Assembly: GCF_011397635.1 (NCBI RefSeq)
Contig: NC_064760.1
Location: 27,998,856 to 28,062,855, forward strand
Direction of reading: 5' to 3'
DNA length: 64,000 nt
DNA from: Epinephelus fuscoguttatus
Lineage: Eukaryota; Chordata; Actinopteri; Perciformes; Serranidae
A program made the translations under genes and the position numbers. The notes under the pieces are model-generated. The model searched no databases. It saw only the letters and a list, made by a program, of their open reading frames with translations, and was not told the origin of the DNA. Below are positions 60,183 to 64,000 of this stretch, piece after piece. Position 1 is the first letter of the stretch, and every line of letters begins with the position of its first letter.

Positions 60183-61770
60183 AAATAAGGTAAGGATGTA
60201 CGGAACCATTTAATTTGGATTCTGTTTGTTCCTCAGAACAGTATTTCTACCTTGAGTGACTTTCATGCCCCTAACCACCTCTGTAGATCAGTGAAATAGT
60301 GAAATAGTTCAGGGCAGATGAAAATGAAGCACCCATCACTCTCTATCTTCCTGTCTGGGAACTTAACACATGCTTAATCCACAACCTGCTTCACTAGGTC
60401 TGTTTTTTGTGAGTGTCTGTGTTTGTAGTTGTAGCAGTCGGTTCATCACCGTGCCCACACATTTGTTGTGATTGTACTACTGTGGTCAAACATTGAGAAG
60501 TGATGTAATATGCCAGTAAGCCTCAGTAACTGCAATTCCAGCAGTCGACAAGCCATTGATCTGTTTGTAAAAGGGAATTCAGAATTTCATTTGATCACCA
60601 GCTCATCGTCCGACACATCTGTTTATGAGGAGGCTGAGCTGTACTGCCCAATCTGGATACTATCCCCAAGACAGTGTAGTCCTCCACTTAAGGTGACAGA
60701 GTGAAATTGATTCAATCTTAAAGCTTCAGGCTCAAAACACTGTAAAGCTTTCCAAAGTTTTACTTTAATATTAATTTCTATTTCACCAATTGCAATGATG
60801 CAATCCTGCAGCATCAAGAGCATCTCCAACTCAACAAGTAGATCATCACATATAAGCAGAGGTCTTTCAAGTGCTTCAAAGAAAGTTCAGAGCCTCACTG
60901 GCTTTGCAGAAAGCTGAGACAACAGTATGGGTTGAATAACGGCCATAATCTTCTAGGTCAGGAAGAACAGAGAACCAGCAGTTGCACCATTCTTAAGCCG
61001 GCACTGAACGTGAATTAGTTTACTCAGCTAACTTACAGGTACATAAGTCAGTTTCAGCCATTTTAGGAAACATAGTGGCTCTGCATAACAGCGTGGTCAT
61101 TTTTTGCCCATTGAATCAGACATAATGTAAGAAAATAACAGACGTTACTTATAACATAAACAATGGCTCCTTTTTATTCGAGTGTCCCAGTAACCATGAC
61201 ATTGTGACAGTGAGCCAGCAGGCACAGTATCAGGACCCTGAAACTGAAGCAGCTAATAGAAATTTTGCCATCATCAACTTTATAATTTACACCCATGCTT
61301 TTTCTAGTGTGAAATGTCAAATATGTCCTCTGTGAAAAAGTATATTATACACACACAAAATAGGCTGGCATACTGAGTCCAAATCAGGGGTCTTCAATGT
61401 TTTTCAGACGTAGGACCGCTTAGCTGAAAGAGAGACAGAGCAGGGACCCCCTACTACATATATTGCATTAATTTGAGCCAAATATAGACGGCGGCCTGAA
61501 GTGCCATGTATAAATCACCTGCATGGTGCATACAGTACGGAGCTGTTAAAATCATAACTATCAGCAGATTCATAATTTTATACATCATGTTTGTTTCTGA
61601 GGTGGACAGTATTTCAGAGCCTGTTGCAGGTGCCACACAGGGAATAAGCATTAACTAGCTAACATGATTGCACAAGGATTCATGGGTAACAGTTACTCTT
61701 TCATCCGTGCATTGGATTCATTTTAATGTACATTTTAAGACATTCTAATTACAACGACTTATATTAAAAC

Positions 61771-62367
61771 TTATATTGGCGAGCAATAATTTGGTTGGAC
61801 CCCTTTTGCCTTCAGAGCTACCTTAATTCTTTGTAGCCCAGATTCAACAAGGTGCTGGAAACATTCCTCAGAGATTTTGGTCCATATTGACATGATAGCA
61901 TCATACAGTTGCTGCAGATTTGTCAGCTGCACATCCATGATGTGAATCACCCGTTCCACCACATCCCAAAGGTGCTCTATTGGATTGAGATCTGGTGACT
62001 GTGGAGGCCATTGGAGTACAGTGAACTCATTGTCATGTTCAAGAAACCAGTTTGAGATGATTTGAGCTTTGTGACATGGTGCGTTATCCTGCTGGAAGTA
62101 GCCATCAGAAGATGGGTACACTGTGGTCATAAAGGGATGGACACGGTCAGCAACAATACTCAGGTAGGCTGTGGTGTTTAAACCATGCTCAGTTGGTACT
62201 AAGGGGCCCAGAGTGTGGCAGGAAAATATCCCCCACACCATTACACCACCACCAGCAGCCTGAACCGCTGATACAAGGCAGGATGGATCCATGCTTTCAT
62301 GTTGTTTAAGCCAAATTCTGACCCTACCATCTGAATGTCGCAGCAGAAATCCAGACTCATCAGACAA
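61771..62367 (-). pseudogene. Truncated Tc1/mariner transposase (C-terminal DDE half)
   Basis: A 198-codon minus-strand frame, stop at 61771, retains SDESGF, GGGVMVWGIFS, FQQDNAPCH and PPQSPDLNPIEHLWD, the DDE catalytic core of Tc1/mariner transposases. There are 36 residues between the second Asp (QQDN) and the Glu (PIEH), rather than the 34 of classic Tc1. The N-terminal DNA-binding half is missing beyond about 62367, so the copy is not autonomous. Confidence 0.85.
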
Positions 62368-62383
62368 AGTGGCTGGTGAGTGT

Positions 62384-62452
62384 ATTTAAATAGACAAAAT
62401 TTTGATCCCAGTCAGAGTTTCATCAGAGGTCAAAATGTTGTCTATTTGAATT
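62384..62452. repeat. Short inverted repeat (hairpin) beside the transposase remnant
   Basis: ATTTAAATAGACAAAATTTT (62384-62403) and its diverged inverse AAAATGTTGTCTATTTGAAT (62432-62451) could pair as a stem of about 20 bp with a loop of about 28 bases. It may be a remnant of an element end; this is inference. Confidence 0.5.
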
Positions 62453-62459
62453 AATTTTT

Positions 62460-63468
62460 GCTTTGGCTTGCAAGCATTACTTTTCTCAGTAATGCTGTTT
62501 CTTCCAGTACCTCAGCATCTGCATGTGACCTGATCAGTTTCAGTCATGTGCTTACTTCAAATTCAGACAGATAACTTAAGGAAAAAGGGAGAGATCAGTA
62601 AGAGTGGTGGTAATGAATGTGGAGACACATTTGTCAGTCGTTAAATAGTTTATAGGGAGGATGTGATTGGTTTGGGCGTGGCCTTAGAAAGGAAGGAAAC
62701 AAACAAAAGGATGATTAAATGACTTGGGTGTAACCGTCAAGAGAGGAAAGGCACAGACTGAGTCAGAAAGAAAGTGGAGCAAAGTGATTTGATTAAAAAG
62801 TTTTCAGGAGCGATACTGTGGGTGTGTGGGGGCTGCTGGGACGAGATGGCCTTCCTGGTTGAATATCCACTTTAATTTCATTAATGTGTTGTTCATCTGT
62901 CAGACAGATGCTGTCAATTCAGACTCCCTCTCATGATTAAATAAACAACTGCGTCTTTTTCCTCTCCACTTAGACTCACAGGGGATTTGACTCCTTCAGC
63001 GCACTGAAACTCTGTGTGTAGCTGAGATGCGTTGCAGTCGTGTCTTTTTCACTTCCACGTCGCCCGTCTTGAAAGATGTATGATGCCTCGTGCTGAGGGA
63101 AATGAGGCTGTGCAGACGGGTCCACACGGGCACCGCTAACACCTGATAGATGCAACAGCCTGTTCATTTTTTGTTGATCCCCCAGAATATCTCATAAATC
63201 ACTTACTGGTGCAGCTGTCAGCAGAAAGCGCTGAGAACGCGGAGATCAATATGCAGACATATCCACAAAATCCTCCCTAAGTAACCCGTCTTTCTCTCTG
63301 CATTATCCCAGAATTCAGCACGACTTTGTCAGGTTGTTTTTCTCTGAATACACACGATTAAGCAACAGCAGTGGCAGTAAGTACATTTTCCCATTTCCTG
63401 TGTGAGTATGCTGAACCACTATCTCTCTCCCGAGCCTCTTCTCTGCCTATTTTGAATCAGCAGAGCAT

Positions 63469-63508
<40 letters not shown>

Positions 63509-64000
63509 CCGGCCTCAGAAGGCCATCACTGTGATGAGAATTGACAGACGTACACAGTTAATCCAGCCGTTGCAGAAGGTCAAACTAATTTATTTGATGT
63601 AGTCGTTTCGCCCATTTTTCTGAAGATCAATGAGCTATTGTCCAGATGTGATTAGAATGATGAAACTGCCAGTAAAAAGCCAGGGTCACATACTGATGAG
63701 CAAGGATTTTTTTTTACTGATTTTAGAGTCAGTAGGTGACAAGGTGCACTTGCACACAAATATTTCAGTCACTTAATCATTTGAAATCACTGGGATGGGT
63801 TAATATTTGACAATAATCCTGAATTATAAGTATGGTTCTGCATCAGAGCATATTATTTTGGATGTTTTGTTTTGGACCGTACAGCATTCTGGGCATATTG
63901 CTCGTGCATATTTCAATGGAGGGAATGGCAAATGGAGCTGGGGACTGTGTCATCAACTCATCTCATTGGCAGACAGCACTGCCATATTACCTCCAGATCC
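62460..64000. other. Intergenic sequence at the right edge
   Basis: No exon is recognised on either strand. It contains a (CA)n microsatellite at 63472-63505. The short frames lack family resemblance or convincing splice sites. Confidence 0.45.
63472..63505. repeat. (CA)n microsatellite
   Basis: Seventeen uninterrupted CA units. Confidence 0.95.

Overview
This window is vertebrate nuclear DNA, almost certainly from a ray-finned (percomorph-type) teleost. The evidence is spliced genes with GT-AG introns, long AT-rich 3'UTRs, several dispersed repeat families typical of fish, and five genes whose order matches pieces of human Xq21-q22. There are no bacterial features. All five genes lie on the + strand; the only minus-strand coding matter is transposon remnants.

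Layout: (1) 1-12.6 kb, the 3' part of frmpd3: nine exons covering most of the FERM domain and the long C-terminal tail, then a 3.3-kb AT-rich 3'UTR. The N-terminal exons, including the PDZ domain, lie upstream of the window. (2) 12.6-15.3 kb, intergenic, with a TTAA-flanked MITE and an antisense LINE insertion ending at the prps1 promoter. (3) 15.3-19.65 kb, complete prps1 (7 exons, 318 aa). (4) 20.6-22.1 kb, slc25a53, an orphan mitochondrial carrier with its coding sequence in one exon. (5) 23.6-33.0 kb, a beta-thymosin locus in which a two-exon thymosin module occurs four times in tandem. It can encode a 181-aa four-module beta-thymosin instead of the usual vertebrate single-module peptide of about 44 aa. 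(6) 33-38 kb, gene-poor. (7) 38-52 kb, a complete SLAIN-family gene (8 coding exons, 625 aa). (8) 52.4-59.2 kb, complete znf711 (6 coding exons, 862 aa, 12 C2H2 fingers) with a lineage-specific acidic repeat in its activation region. (9) 59.2-64 kb, intergenic, with a palindromic repeat and a truncated Tc1/mariner transposase.

The genes do not form one pathway. They are a conserved neighbourhood of cytoskeletal/scaffold genes (frmpd3, thymosin, SLAIN), metabolic genes (prps1, slc25a53) and a transcription factor (znf711). The most unusual item is the multi-module thymosin. Its phase-compatible exon pairs, duplicated introns, one GC donor and one lost donor record a tandem exon duplication, and a later MITE insertion can be ordered against it. 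Exon boundaries were placed by hand from splice consensus, reading phase and recalled family sequences; no alignment or transcript data were available.
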